Source of the DNA: Bradyrhizobium zhanjiangense
Lineage (GTDB): Bacteria > Pseudomonadota > Alphaproteobacteria > Rhizobiales > Xanthobacteraceae
Reading direction: 5' to 3'
DNA length: 64,000 bases
Assembly (NCBI RefSeq): GCF_004114935.1
Contig: NZ_CP022221.1
Coordinates: forward strand, 1,116,001 to 1,180,000
Shown: in pieces, positions 33,883-41,546 of the stretch
Layout of the letters: each line of letters starts with the position of its first letter
Numbering within the stretch: position 1 is the first letter of the stretch
Position numbers and translations under genes: made by a program
Notes under the pieces: model-generated
The model's database searches: none
Seen by the model: the letters and a program-made list of their open reading frames with translations, nothing else
What the model was told of the DNA's origin: nothing

Positions 33883-35771
33883 AAAAGCTGCGCGAGAACG
33901 TGGCTGCCCGCCATTTCAACGCGTCGAAGTTCTCGATCGAGAGAGGCGGGTCCACAAGCTTTGACTGCCATGCCGATCACGAGATGCTGTTCGTGTTCTC
34001 CGGCCTCGGCGAGGTCACCTATGGTGACGGAACGCTTTCCACGGAGCAGCTCACCCCCGGAGACATGATACTGATGCCGCCGTTCGCTGCCCATCTTATA
34101 AAGAACACAGGAGCAGAAACCCTTGTGATGGGAAATGTGTGGTGGGAGGACCGGCAGACCATTGACGAACGGGTCAAGGCACCGAAAAGCGAGCGCCGTC
34201 TGCGCGTGGTTCTGCCAAGCTTTACGACACCCAATGGACGCATGCATCTCGGCCATCTGGCCGGGCCGGTCGTCGCAGCTGACATATTTACCCGTGCGCA
34301 ACGGACACTCGGGTTCGATTGTTACCAGCTTTGTGGCTCATTGGGCTTTCAGACGCATGTGGGGATAACCGCTGCGCGCGAAGGCCGAAGCTATCGTGAA
34401 ACGTCGCGAATGTACTCGGATGATTTCCTCGCCAATTACCGTCTGCTGAAAATAGATTTCGATGTGTTCGCGACGCTGGATGAGCTTCCGCGGTTCGAAG
34501 AGATCGCGCGCGAGTTCTTGAGCGCCCTGGACGCCTGCGGCCATCTGATCGAGAAAACCACTCGCGTTCCGTACTGTGAGCATGGGCACGGATACCTGTT
34601 TGAAGCAAACGTGCGAGGCTTATGTCCGCACTGCGGCGGAAAAATAAGCTCGGAATGTGAAAACTGCGGGCTGTTTGTGCCTGATGAAGAACTGGTGGAT
34701 CCGGTGTGCAATCACTGCGACCGCCCAGCTGCATGGCGCCCGCTAAAGCGCATGTTCGTGCCACTAGAGCCGCATCGGGCCGTGCTCGAGCGGCTCTTGA
34801 TGTCGGGGGCCTACGTCGGCAAAATGCCGGATTTCGTCGCCAAGGTGCTGCAGCACAAGCTACCGAGCATTCCACTCGGAATCTCTTCATCGGAGGGAAT
34901 CGCTCTCCCGTTCCGCGGGCAAGAGGACCTGAAGCTCTATTCGGCTGTTGAGCTCGTCCCCCGCTTCTTGACGGCACAGGATATGCTAGCCTCCAGCGCG
35001 GAACTCGGCTCGGCCGAAATAGAGCTTGCGCTGTTCTTTGGCTCCGACAACGCGTATCTGCGCTGCATCATCTTCCCGATTTTGCTGCACCTGTTTAATG
35101 CCAGCAGATTTCGCATCGTGGGGTTTTTTGCCAACGAATTCTACCAACTTGACGGCTACAAGTTCTCCACCTCTCGGGGCCATGTCATATATGCCGATGA
35201 TCTCATTCGCCAGGGAATTCCCGCCGACTGGCTGCGCTTATATGTTTGCTATACGCGTCCTGCGGTTGCCGCGACGAGCTTTAGCTTTGGTGAAGCGTTT
35301 GATTGGATCGAACGGCGCCGCAGACGACTCGCATCCGTCATTCAGATCATCAGCAACGCCGTCGAAACGCATCACCGTGGGACAGTGCCTGAGCCCGGCA
35401 CTTGGGAGCGCCTGCATCGCGCATTTTATCAGCAGCTTTGCGAGCGCCGGCATGAGGGCGGGCGGCTATTCTCCGTCGAAGGTTTCGAGCCGCGGCAGAT
35501 CGCAGAGTTAATCGATCGCTTGCTTCGCGATCTTGACAGGTTTGCAGTAGAATCGCTGCACGCTCGCTATCATCCGGGCATCGAGCGCGCCGCTTGCGCT
35601 CTCAGTCTTGTGGGCCTGCGGCTGTGGGCGACGCTTGCCTGGCCTGTGATGCCTGAGCTGTGCAGCGCAGTCCTGGAGCGCCTCGGGAGCCGAGAAACGC
35701 CATGTCTGAACCGCGCCTTGCAGTGGGTTCCCGCCGGGCGGTCCTTTGACATCGGAGGCTGGGCTGCATGA
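33879..35771 (+). CDS. Cupin / methionyl-tRNA-synthetase-like fusion (hydrazine synthetase type, Spb40-like)
   Basis: A 630-residue fusion. Residues 1-95 are a cupin (SFDCHADHEMLFVFSGLGEV, then TPGDMILMPPFAAHL), with H31, H34, E35 and H72 as possible metal ligands. Residues about 105-630 resemble methionyl-tRNA synthetase: HLGH at 123-126 replaces HIGH, a four-cysteine zinc knuckle spans about 230-285 (CPHCGG, CENCG, CNHC), and KFSTSRG at 428-434 replaces KMSKS. The anticodon-binding end is reduced. Known cupin-MetRS fusions activate an amino acid on an N-hydroxylated lysine and rearrange it to form an N-N bond. ATG 33879 overlaps the hydroxylase stop; a GGAGGAG site precedes it. Confidence 0.88.
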   Translation: MKKLRENVAARHFNASKFSIERGGSTSFDCHADHEMLFVFSGLGEVTYGDGTLSTEQLTPGDMILMPPFAAHLIKNTGAETLVMGNVWWEDRQTIDERVKAPKSERRLRVVLPSFTTPNGRMHLGHLAGPVVAADIFTRAQRTLGFDCYQLCGSLGFQTHVGITAAREGRSYRETSRMYSDDFLANYRLLKIDFDVFATLDELPRFEEIAREFLSALDACGHLIEKTTRVPYCEHGHGYLFEANVRGLCPHCGGKISSECENCGLFVPDEELVDPVCNHCDRPAAWRPLKRMFVPLEPHRAVLERLLMSGAYVGKMPDFVAKVLQHKLPSIPLGISSSEGIALPFRGQEDLKLYSAVELVPRFLTAQDMLASSAELGSAEIELALFFGSDNAYLRCIIFPILLHLFNASRFRIVGFFANEFYQLDGYKFSTSRGHVIYADDLIRQGIPADWLRLYVCYTRPAVAATSFSFGEAFDWIERRRRRLASVIQIISNAVETHHRGTVPEPGTWERLHRAFYQQLCERRHEGGRLFSVEGFEPRQIAELIDRLLRDLDRFAVESLHARYHPGIERAACALSLVGLRLWATLAWPVMPELCSAVLERLGSRETPCLNRALQWVPAGRSFDIGGWAA

Positions 35772-37006
35772 CGGAGTTTCTACTCTATATCAATTATCGC
35801 CGCCTCATACGAGAAAGCATTCGTGCATTCGAAGCGGCGCATCGGCTGGGTTACCGCGTTGCCGTGCTTGGTCAGCCGCTGCCGCCGGAACTTGCCAGCT
35901 ATGTCGACGAGTGGCGTCAATGCAATCCGGCGAGCCTTGACTCGCTCGAGAGCGCGGTCGCGGAGTTCAGAAACTCTATCCAAATCGCCGGTGTGGTCTG
36001 CTTTACGGAAACTGCTGTCGAAGCCTGCGCCATTGTTGCCGCGAAATTGCGGCTGCCCGGGTTGCCGCGGGCATCCGTGTCTGGGGTGCGGGACAAATCG
36101 ATACTGCGCGAGCGAACCCAGTCGGTTTCCGGCGTCACGCACCGCCTTTTGCACAATGATAGCGATCTGGAAGAGTTCATCGGTGTGGCGGGGCTCCCCG
36201 TCATCGTCAAGCCGTTGAATGCCTCGGGCAGCACCGGAATTTATCTCATTCGCGAGTCTGCCGACCTGGATGTCTTTCATTCCAGTAGCAAGAAGATCGG
36301 CAATCCGACGTACGACCCGACCTTGCGCCGGAAAACGCTCACGTTCCTGGCCGAACGTTATATCGCCGGGCAGGAAGTGAGTGTGGAAGGATACGTCTCC
36401 CACGGTGAAGTCACCATTGTCGGGATCACGCACAAGCTCACCTCGGATCCTTATTGCCTAGAGGTGCGGCATATCTTCCCTGCCGACCTCGACGGTGAGA
36501 TGCGCTGCATGATTGAAGAAAAGGCCAAAGACTGCGTGCTGGCGCTGCGTCTTGATAATGCATCCTTCCACCTCGAAGGCAAGTACGACGGACCGCAGTT
36601 CACGCTCATTGAGGTCGCTGCCCGGCCGGGCGGGGATTACATCGCGTCGCATCTTGTCCCGCTTGCGTTGCAATATGACTTTTACGAAAACCTTGCTCGC
36701 ATTGCAGTGGGCACGGTGCCTCTCCCCCCGCCCGCGCCGCAGCGCGTGGCAGGAATCCATTACGTCTTGGCCCAACAGGAGGGGCGGCTGCTCGGCTACC
36801 ATGGCCTTGAGGCGGTTCTCGATCACCCTTGGGTAGAGCAGGCGATCGTCGAAACATCGGTCGGTACACACATTGTGCTTCCGCCAAACGATTTCCGTCT
36901 TCAACGTCTGATCGCGGTGATCAGCACCGCGCCGAACCAAGCACTGCTCACAAAGCATCTCGATTGGGTATCGAAAACGATCACCCCGGTCTTCGCCCGC
37001 GAGTGA
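35768..37006 (+). CDS. ATP-grasp carboxylate-amine ligase
   Basis: A 412-residue ATP-grasp enzyme. The N-terminal Rossmann-like part includes VVCFTETAVEACAIVAAKL. The ATP-binding part has LPVIVKPLNASGSTGIYLI (about residues 143-161) and FLAERYIAGQEVSVEGYVS. The metal-binding end is FTLIEVAARPGGDYIASHLV. It should activate a carboxylate as an acyl phosphate and couple it to an amine, giving an amide or dipeptide. The start overlaps the fusion gene stop (ATGA). Together with the second ligase at 38142 it suggests two successive bond-forming steps on a hydrazine-containing amino acid. The substrate is unknown. Confidence 0.85.
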   Translation: MTEFLLYINYRRLIRESIRAFEAAHRLGYRVAVLGQPLPPELASYVDEWRQCNPASLDSLESAVAEFRNSIQIAGVVCFTETAVEACAIVAAKLRLPGLPRASVSGVRDKSILRERTQSVSGVTHRLLHNDSDLEEFIGVAGLPVIVKPLNASGSTGIYLIRESADLDVFHSSSKKIGNPTYDPTLRRKTLTFLAERYIAGQEVSVEGYVSHGEVTIVGITHKLTSDPYCLEVRHIFPADLDGEMRCMIEEKAKDCVLALRLDNASFHLEGKYDGPQFTLIEVAARPGGDYIASHLVPLALQYDFYENLARIAVGTVPLPPPAPQRVAGIHYVLAQQEGRLLGYHGLEAVLDHPWVEQAIVETSVGTHIVLPPNDFRLQRLIAVISTAPNQALLTKHLDWVSKTITPVFARE

Positions 37007-37009
37007 AAC

Positions 37010-38203
37010 ATGCAGGCTGACGTCATAGGCGCTGGTACGATGGGCAGGGGAATGGCGGCGCTGCTGCGCGATGCGTTTCCGCGGTGGACGGTCCGTCTCA
37101 TCGATCGCGATATGAGCGCGCTCACAGCTGCGCGAGACGCATGGGGATGCGAGATCTTGTGCACCGACCAGCCGCAGCACGCAGGCCTCGCACCCGTCGT
37201 AATCTGTGCCGCCACGTGGCCGGTAACGCTCGGCGTGATCGAGAGCCTGGCGGGCCGCGGTGCACGTGGCTTGCTCGTGAGCATCAGTCGGCCCGCTAAC
37301 AAGGACATGCCACGCGTGCAGCAGGCGCTGATCCAAGCTCCGACTCTTGCGGTGGTTCTGCCCTGCGGGCTGGAGCCGGGGCTGACGGAGATCCTGGCCT
37401 GCTATTTGCTGGAATCCACTCAGGAGGTGCAATCCCTTCGTATGTGCTGCGGTGGGATTGTGGTGCCACGCCCGGCCAATCCTCTCGGCTACAAAAGGCT
37501 CTTCGGAACTTCCCACCTCCCGCTCGCGAAGCGCGACGCCTATTGCATCCGCGACGGCGCCCTCTGCGTCGTTCCGCGCTTTTCGGATGTTCAGCAGCTC
37601 GCCTGGCCCGACATCGGAGTTCTTGAGCACTGGCATGACGGGATGCAACCGAGGTTATTGGAATATCCGAAATTGTCCCGGCCGGGAGCCAATGTCGACC
37701 AACGCACGTTGCGTTGGACGGGACATGCCGAAGTGGTCGCGCTGCTACACCATCTCGGCGTCCTGGCCGAGGATGCCGTAGATAGAGATACCGGGCTCAC
37801 CTCAAAGCAGCTTTTCGAACGCGCCGCTCAGCGGACTCTTGGCCTGGCCGAAGGCGAACAGACAGTGACGCTTCTAGCAATCGATCTCGCTGGGCTTCGG
37901 CACGGACGACGGCACATGCACAGCTTGCGACTTAATTTCACCGACCGCCCCGATATACGCTCGATGGCTCTTGCTACCTGCTTGCCAGTGATCTTCCTGA
38001 TCAACTGCCTGATCAGCGCAGGAAACGCCGTTAGTGGATTGCATTACCCTGAAAACATCATCACGCCCCGGACGACCCCAGGCCTGCTCAGATGGCTGGC
38101 GCATCAAGGTGTGGAGATAACAATGGATAGATCCGGTGACGATGCAGAAAGAATTGCTGGTCTTGGGTGGAGTAAGCTCGATTCAGTCCCGCCACGTTTA
38201 TGA
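37010..38203 (+). CDS. Saccharopine-dehydrogenase-like oxidoreductase
   Basis: A 397-residue NAD(P)-dependent enzyme. The N-terminus has the dinucleotide motif VIGAGTMGRGMAALL (residues 5-19). The family features LPCGLEPGLTEILACYL (residues about 118-134) and TLRWTGHAEVVALLHHLGVL (about 227-246) match the GxxPG and TLRYPGH segments of saccharopine dehydrogenase and lysine 6-dehydrogenase. This fits a step where the C-N bond of an N6-substituted lysine is oxidised: a lysine-derived hydrazine of the kind made by the upstream enzymes is structurally close to saccharopine. That would free a hydrazino acid (inference). The 3' end overlaps the next gene by about 60 bases. Confidence 0.72.
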   Translation: MQADVIGAGTMGRGMAALLRDAFPRWTVRLIDRDMSALTAARDAWGCEILCTDQPQHAGLAPVVICAATWPVTLGVIESLAGRGARGLLVSISRPANKDMPRVQQALIQAPTLAVVLPCGLEPGLTEILACYLLESTQEVQSLRMCCGGIVVPRPANPLGYKRLFGTSHLPLAKRDAYCIRDGALCVVPRFSDVQQLAWPDIGVLEHWHDGMQPRLLEYPKLSRPGANVDQRTLRWTGHAEVVALLHHLGVLAEDAVDRDTGLTSKQLFERAAQRTLGLAEGEQTVTLLAIDLAGLRHGRRHMHSLRLNFTDRPDIRSMALATCLPVIFLINCLISAGNAVSGLHYPENIITPRTTPGLLRWLAHQGVEITMDRSGDDAERIAGLGWSKLDSVPPRL

Positions 38204-39368
38204 TCAGGCACGCGCGCAAGGCCTCCGGGTGGTGTTGACGGACAGGCCCGAGCGTCTTGAGCTGGGCGGTCAGCTGTCGGATTTCGCCGATGAGGCGCAT
38301 CCGCTCGATTTCGAGGATGTGAGCGCCTGCCTCGACTGGGTTAGTACCTATCCCCGGCGTGAGCTCCTTGCAGGAGTATTCAGCTTCAAAGAGAAAGCGC
38401 AGCCGGCGATCGCCGGACTTGTTCGCCGCTTTGGATTCAGGGGCCCGGGTGAACGTGCGCATGAGTGCACCACCAATAAGTCCGTTTGCCGCGAAACGTT
38501 GCGGGCAGCCGGGTTTGTGCAGCCGGAAATGGTGGTGTGCCGATCAGCCGAGGCCGTCGATCGAGCGTTCGCCGAGCTCTCGCGCCGGTATCGCAGGCTT
38601 ATTCTCAAGCCGATGACCGGTTATGGCAGTGAGAACGTCTTTCTGCTGGATAGTGCGACGTCTGTTGCCGTTGCGCTGGCGCAGGTTAGGCCGTCCGCCG
38701 AGCGACCATTCCTGCTCGAATCGTTTGTCCAGGGGCGAGAGTTCAGCGCGGAAGGGGTGTGTGTCCGTCGCTTGCCGATGGTCTTGAGTCTGACCCGAAA
38801 AACCCTGATCGGTGATCGCAATTTCGTCGAGTGCGGCCATGTTGCGCCGGCAGATCTCGCACCTTCCCTGAGTGAGCGCGCGATCAGCCTTGTGCAGGAC
38901 GCCGTTCACGCCGTCGGGCTGACTTTCGGCATGTTCCATGCGGAATTCTGGGTCTGCGATACGGGTGAGATCGTCATGGGCGAAATTCATTCGCGGCCCG
39001 GAGGCGATTACATTACGCACCTGACCCAGTACGTGACTGGCATCGCGTATTACGGCAGCGTCTTCGCCCAGATGCTGTGCGCGGAGGCCGGCCTGGTGAT
39101 GCATTCATCGGAAAGATACGGCGCAGCCGGCATCCGATATTTCCTTCCGCCTGCTGGCAAGGTGCGGCAAATAGCCGGATATGACAGGTTGGCCGAAATG
39201 CCCGGCTATGCCGGTGCCGAGTTGACGATCAAGGTGGGCGACACCGTGAAACCTGTCTGCGACTCGTTCGATCGTGTTGGTCATGTGCTTGCCACCGGGG
39301 CAAGCGCTGGCGAAGTCGATGACCGGCTCGCCCGTATGATTATGGCGGTCACCATCACCGTTCAATAA
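38142..39368 (+). CDS. Second ATP-grasp ligase
   Basis: A 408-residue ATP-grasp protein, homologous in plan but not identical to the one at 35768. It has KELLVLGGVSSIQSRHVYDQA at the N-terminus, RLILKPMTGYGSENVFLLDS (ATP loop), RPFLLESFVQGREFSAEGVCV and the metal-binding GEIVMGEIHSRPGGDYITHL. ATG 38142 is preferred; GTG 38136 lies just ahead. The start lies within the preceding gene, so translation is coupled. It probably performs the second amide formation or attaches a further amino acid. Confidence 0.85.
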   Translation: MQKELLVLGGVSSIQSRHVYDQARAQGLRVVLTDRPERLELGGQLSDFADEAHPLDFEDVSACLDWVSTYPRRELLAGVFSFKEKAQPAIAGLVRRFGFRGPGERAHECTTNKSVCRETLRAAGFVQPEMVVCRSAEAVDRAFAELSRRYRRLILKPMTGYGSENVFLLDSATSVAVALAQVRPSAERPFLLESFVQGREFSAEGVCVRRLPMVLSLTRKTLIGDRNFVECGHVAPADLAPSLSERAISLVQDAVHAVGLTFGMFHAEFWVCDTGEIVMGEIHSRPGGDYITHLTQYVTGIAYYGSVFAQMLCAEAGLVMHSSERYGAAGIRYFLPPAGKVRQIAGYDRLAEMPGYAGAELTIKVGDTVKPVCDSFDRVGHVLATGASAGEVDDRLARMIMAVTITVQ

Positions 39369-39385
39369 TAAACCTGTGCGTCACC

Positions 39386-40594
39386 ATGCTGAAGCTGAAA
39401 CCCGCGCAGCGAAAATTCTGCAATGTATTTGCTCTGAATTTCCTCAACAACTACGGCTACTTTGCGCCGCTCTCCGCGCTTGGCCTCTATCTTCTCGATC
39501 GATCCCTCTCGGCGGCTCAGGTCGGTACTCTCTTGCTGCTGCTGTCCGCTTCCGGGCGAGCCTCGCGTGCCGTGCTCGCTCCGCTGCTTGATCGCATGCC
39601 CGCCCGTTACGGTTTGACGATAGCCTATCTCGTGATGGGCGCGGGCCATATAATGGTGGCGGAGAGCGCCGCGCCTGTCGGAACCGCGCTCGGACTGGTT
39701 TTGGTCGGCACTTCTTACGGCACCTGCAGCCTCCTGCTGCGACTCATTACGGTCCACCTGGCGGAAGACCGATCAGTCCGTTTGACGCTGGCGAAGTTCG
39801 CCGTAGGAACGAATATCGCCGCCACGCTCGGACCGTTGCTCTCGAGCCTGCTGTACGTGCAAATCGCACCAAACGCTCCTTTTCTCTTCACCGGCGTGGT
39901 GATGTTATTGGCTGGACTGCTCTGCCATGTCTCGTTGGGCAAGGGTCTGCACGTTCCGGATCGCCCTGGCAGCTGGTGGAAGCCATTGCTGCAAAGCATA
40001 ACGCGGTCCGACCTCCGTCTGGTATTCATTGCAACTGCCTTTACCTGGTTCGCTTTGGCCCAGATCTTCTCATTTGCACCGATAGTACTGGGACGCTTGC
40101 TGGCTGGCCCGCAGATTGTTTGGACGATTGCCGCCCTCAATGCAGCCTTGGTAGTTGGAGCATCGATCCCGTTGATGAAGACGCTCGATCGCGCGCATGC
40201 AGACGACGTCGACATGTTAATCTTATCGGCCATCCTGATAACGGCGTGCTTCGCGCTTTTATCAGTCCTTCTGAACTTGTTTACGCTCTACGTCGCCGTC
40301 GCATTGTTGACAGTTGTGGAGATTGTCGCCCTGCCATCGTTGTCTGTATTGCTCGTACGGAATACCCCAGGAAGGGATCACCTCGCCTTGCTAGGCATCA
40401 ACGCTGTCGCTATGGGTGTTGGAGAAGCGCTCGGCACCTTTGCTGGCGCTCTGCTCAGCACATCAGGGCTTCAAAACACGTTTGCTTTCGCGGCGATCGC
40501 CGCCCTTTATGCCCTGGGCACGATTTGGCTTTACAGCTTTCGCGGCGAGATGCTGGGCCGGAAACCCACGCAGGACGGCGTTGACCTCGGGTAG
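39386..40594 (+). CDS. MFS transporter, probable product exporter
   Basis: A 402-residue integral membrane protein with about twelve hydrophobic helices. The cytoplasmic loop after helix 2 (GRASRAVLAPLLDRMPARYG) carries the basic MFS motif. The N-terminal LKPAQRKFCNVFALNFLNNYGYF is soluble. Starting 17 bases after the second ligase, it ends the gene set. Export of the cluster product, or self-protection against it, is the likely role. Confidence 0.82.
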   Translation: MLKLKPAQRKFCNVFALNFLNNYGYFAPLSALGLYLLDRSLSAAQVGTLLLLLSASGRASRAVLAPLLDRMPARYGLTIAYLVMGAGHIMVAESAAPVGTALGLVLVGTSYGTCSLLLRLITVHLAEDRSVRLTLAKFAVGTNIAATLGPLLSSLLYVQIAPNAPFLFTGVVMLLAGLLCHVSLGKGLHVPDRPGSWWKPLLQSITRSDLRLVFIATAFTWFALAQIFSFAPIVLGRLLAGPQIVWTIAALNAALVVGASIPLMKTLDRAHADDVDMLILSAILITACFALLSVLLNLFTLYVAVALLTVVEIVALPSLSVLLVRNTPGRDHLALLGINAVAMGVGEALGTFAGALLSTSGLQNTFAFAAIAALYALGTIWLYSFRGEMLGRKPTQDGVDLG

Positions 40595-40607
40595 CAGTTG
40601 AGGAGAA

Positions 40608-41219
40608 TCCCTCACCGCGGCCTAGAATCACGAAGCTGCGCAACAGCAAGCGACATTTGCACATCCGTGCATGCCGACCTTACACAGTCCCGCGGCTCGC
40701 ACCATGGTCTTGCTCGCCGGAAGCGCATCGCCGAAGTCGCTGAGCAGCTCGATCGTCATAGAGTATGACGTTTACGGCTTTTTCTTCACCGAGCGTCCTG
40801 TGCCAATCGCGTCGTTGGCACCAACCCGCTCCTTCTACGTCAGGTCCTACTCCAAATGTCTTCCGCCAGCCTTTCGGCTCGGCACATTGACGGTCCCGGC
40901 AGCCTACACTGCTCAAACTGAGCTCCTCCTGCACGCCTCCGCCTGGTTTGTGGCTCCGATACTGAGTGAGGTGGTGGTGCGGCTGATCGAGAGCGGTAAG
41001 CTTGAAAAGCTTCTGCGCGAGCGGCGCCTGCAGGCGCTTGAGCGCTACCGGGTGATCCTGCATATCTTTCCGAAAGCCGCAAAACTCCAGTTTCCGGCCT
41101 TCTACGGATGGTTGCCATTGCATCAGGAGTGGTCCGCAGATCAATTTGCCGCCACCGCCCGCGGTCGCGGTTGGGAACGGCGACCCCGGCGCAAGCCGCC
41201 TTTGCCTTGGCGCGCCTAG
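40608..41219 (+). pseudogene. MocR-type PLP aminotransferase, C-terminal remnant
   Basis: Fragments match the aminotransferase half of GntR/MocR regulators: MPTLHSPAARTM, then in another frame LARRKRIAEVAEQLDRH, then in the first frame YDVYGFFFTERPVPIASLAP and SYSKCLPPAFRLGTL, with the PLP lysine in SYSKCL. The AWFVAPILSEVVVRLIESG helix and the end FPAFYGWLPLHQEW follow. At least two frameshifts lie near 40700-40765 and another near 41170. The N-terminal regulator domain is missing. It may have been the cluster regulator or an unrelated neighbour. Confidence 0.75.
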
Positions 41220-41375
41220 TAATGTTGTCGCACTGTCTGATGTGCTCCAGACTCTGCGGGATATCCTGGCTCGGCACGCAATAACGGTGTTTCTGTAGCC
41301 TGACCTGGGATCCCGTCGGCCAGAGGAAAGACTTACGCTACGCAACCCGCCGCGGAATCGTACTCTCGATCAAAC

Positions 41376-41420
41376 GCAAGAATCGGGTATTGCGAGCCCT
41401 GGCAACCACCGACTCTTGCG
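41376..41420. repeat. Imperfect inverted repeat, first copy
   Basis: GCAAGAATCGGGTATTGC (41376-41393) pairs imperfectly (14 of 18) with the reverse complement of GCAACCACCGACTCTTGC (41402-41419). A related unit follows about 80 bases on. No T-run is present. Confidence 0.5.
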
Positions 41421-41475
41421 TCACCGGCGACGGCACTCCGGAAAAGGTGCCGCTCGCGTCCCGAGTTCCATTTCG

Positions 41476-41520
41476 CAGCGATCGGGTGTTGCGCCTCCCC
41501 GCAACCAGCGAATCTTGCGA
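41476..41520. repeat. Imperfect inverted repeat, second copy
   Basis: ATCGGGTGTTGCG (41481-41493) and GCAACCAGCGAATCTTGCGA (41501-41520) repeat the arrangement of the first copy with several changes. Both lie between the aminotransferase remnant and the 3' end of the integrase. Confidence 0.45.
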
Positions 41521-41546
41521 TACGAGCGAATAGCCGGAACTTCATT

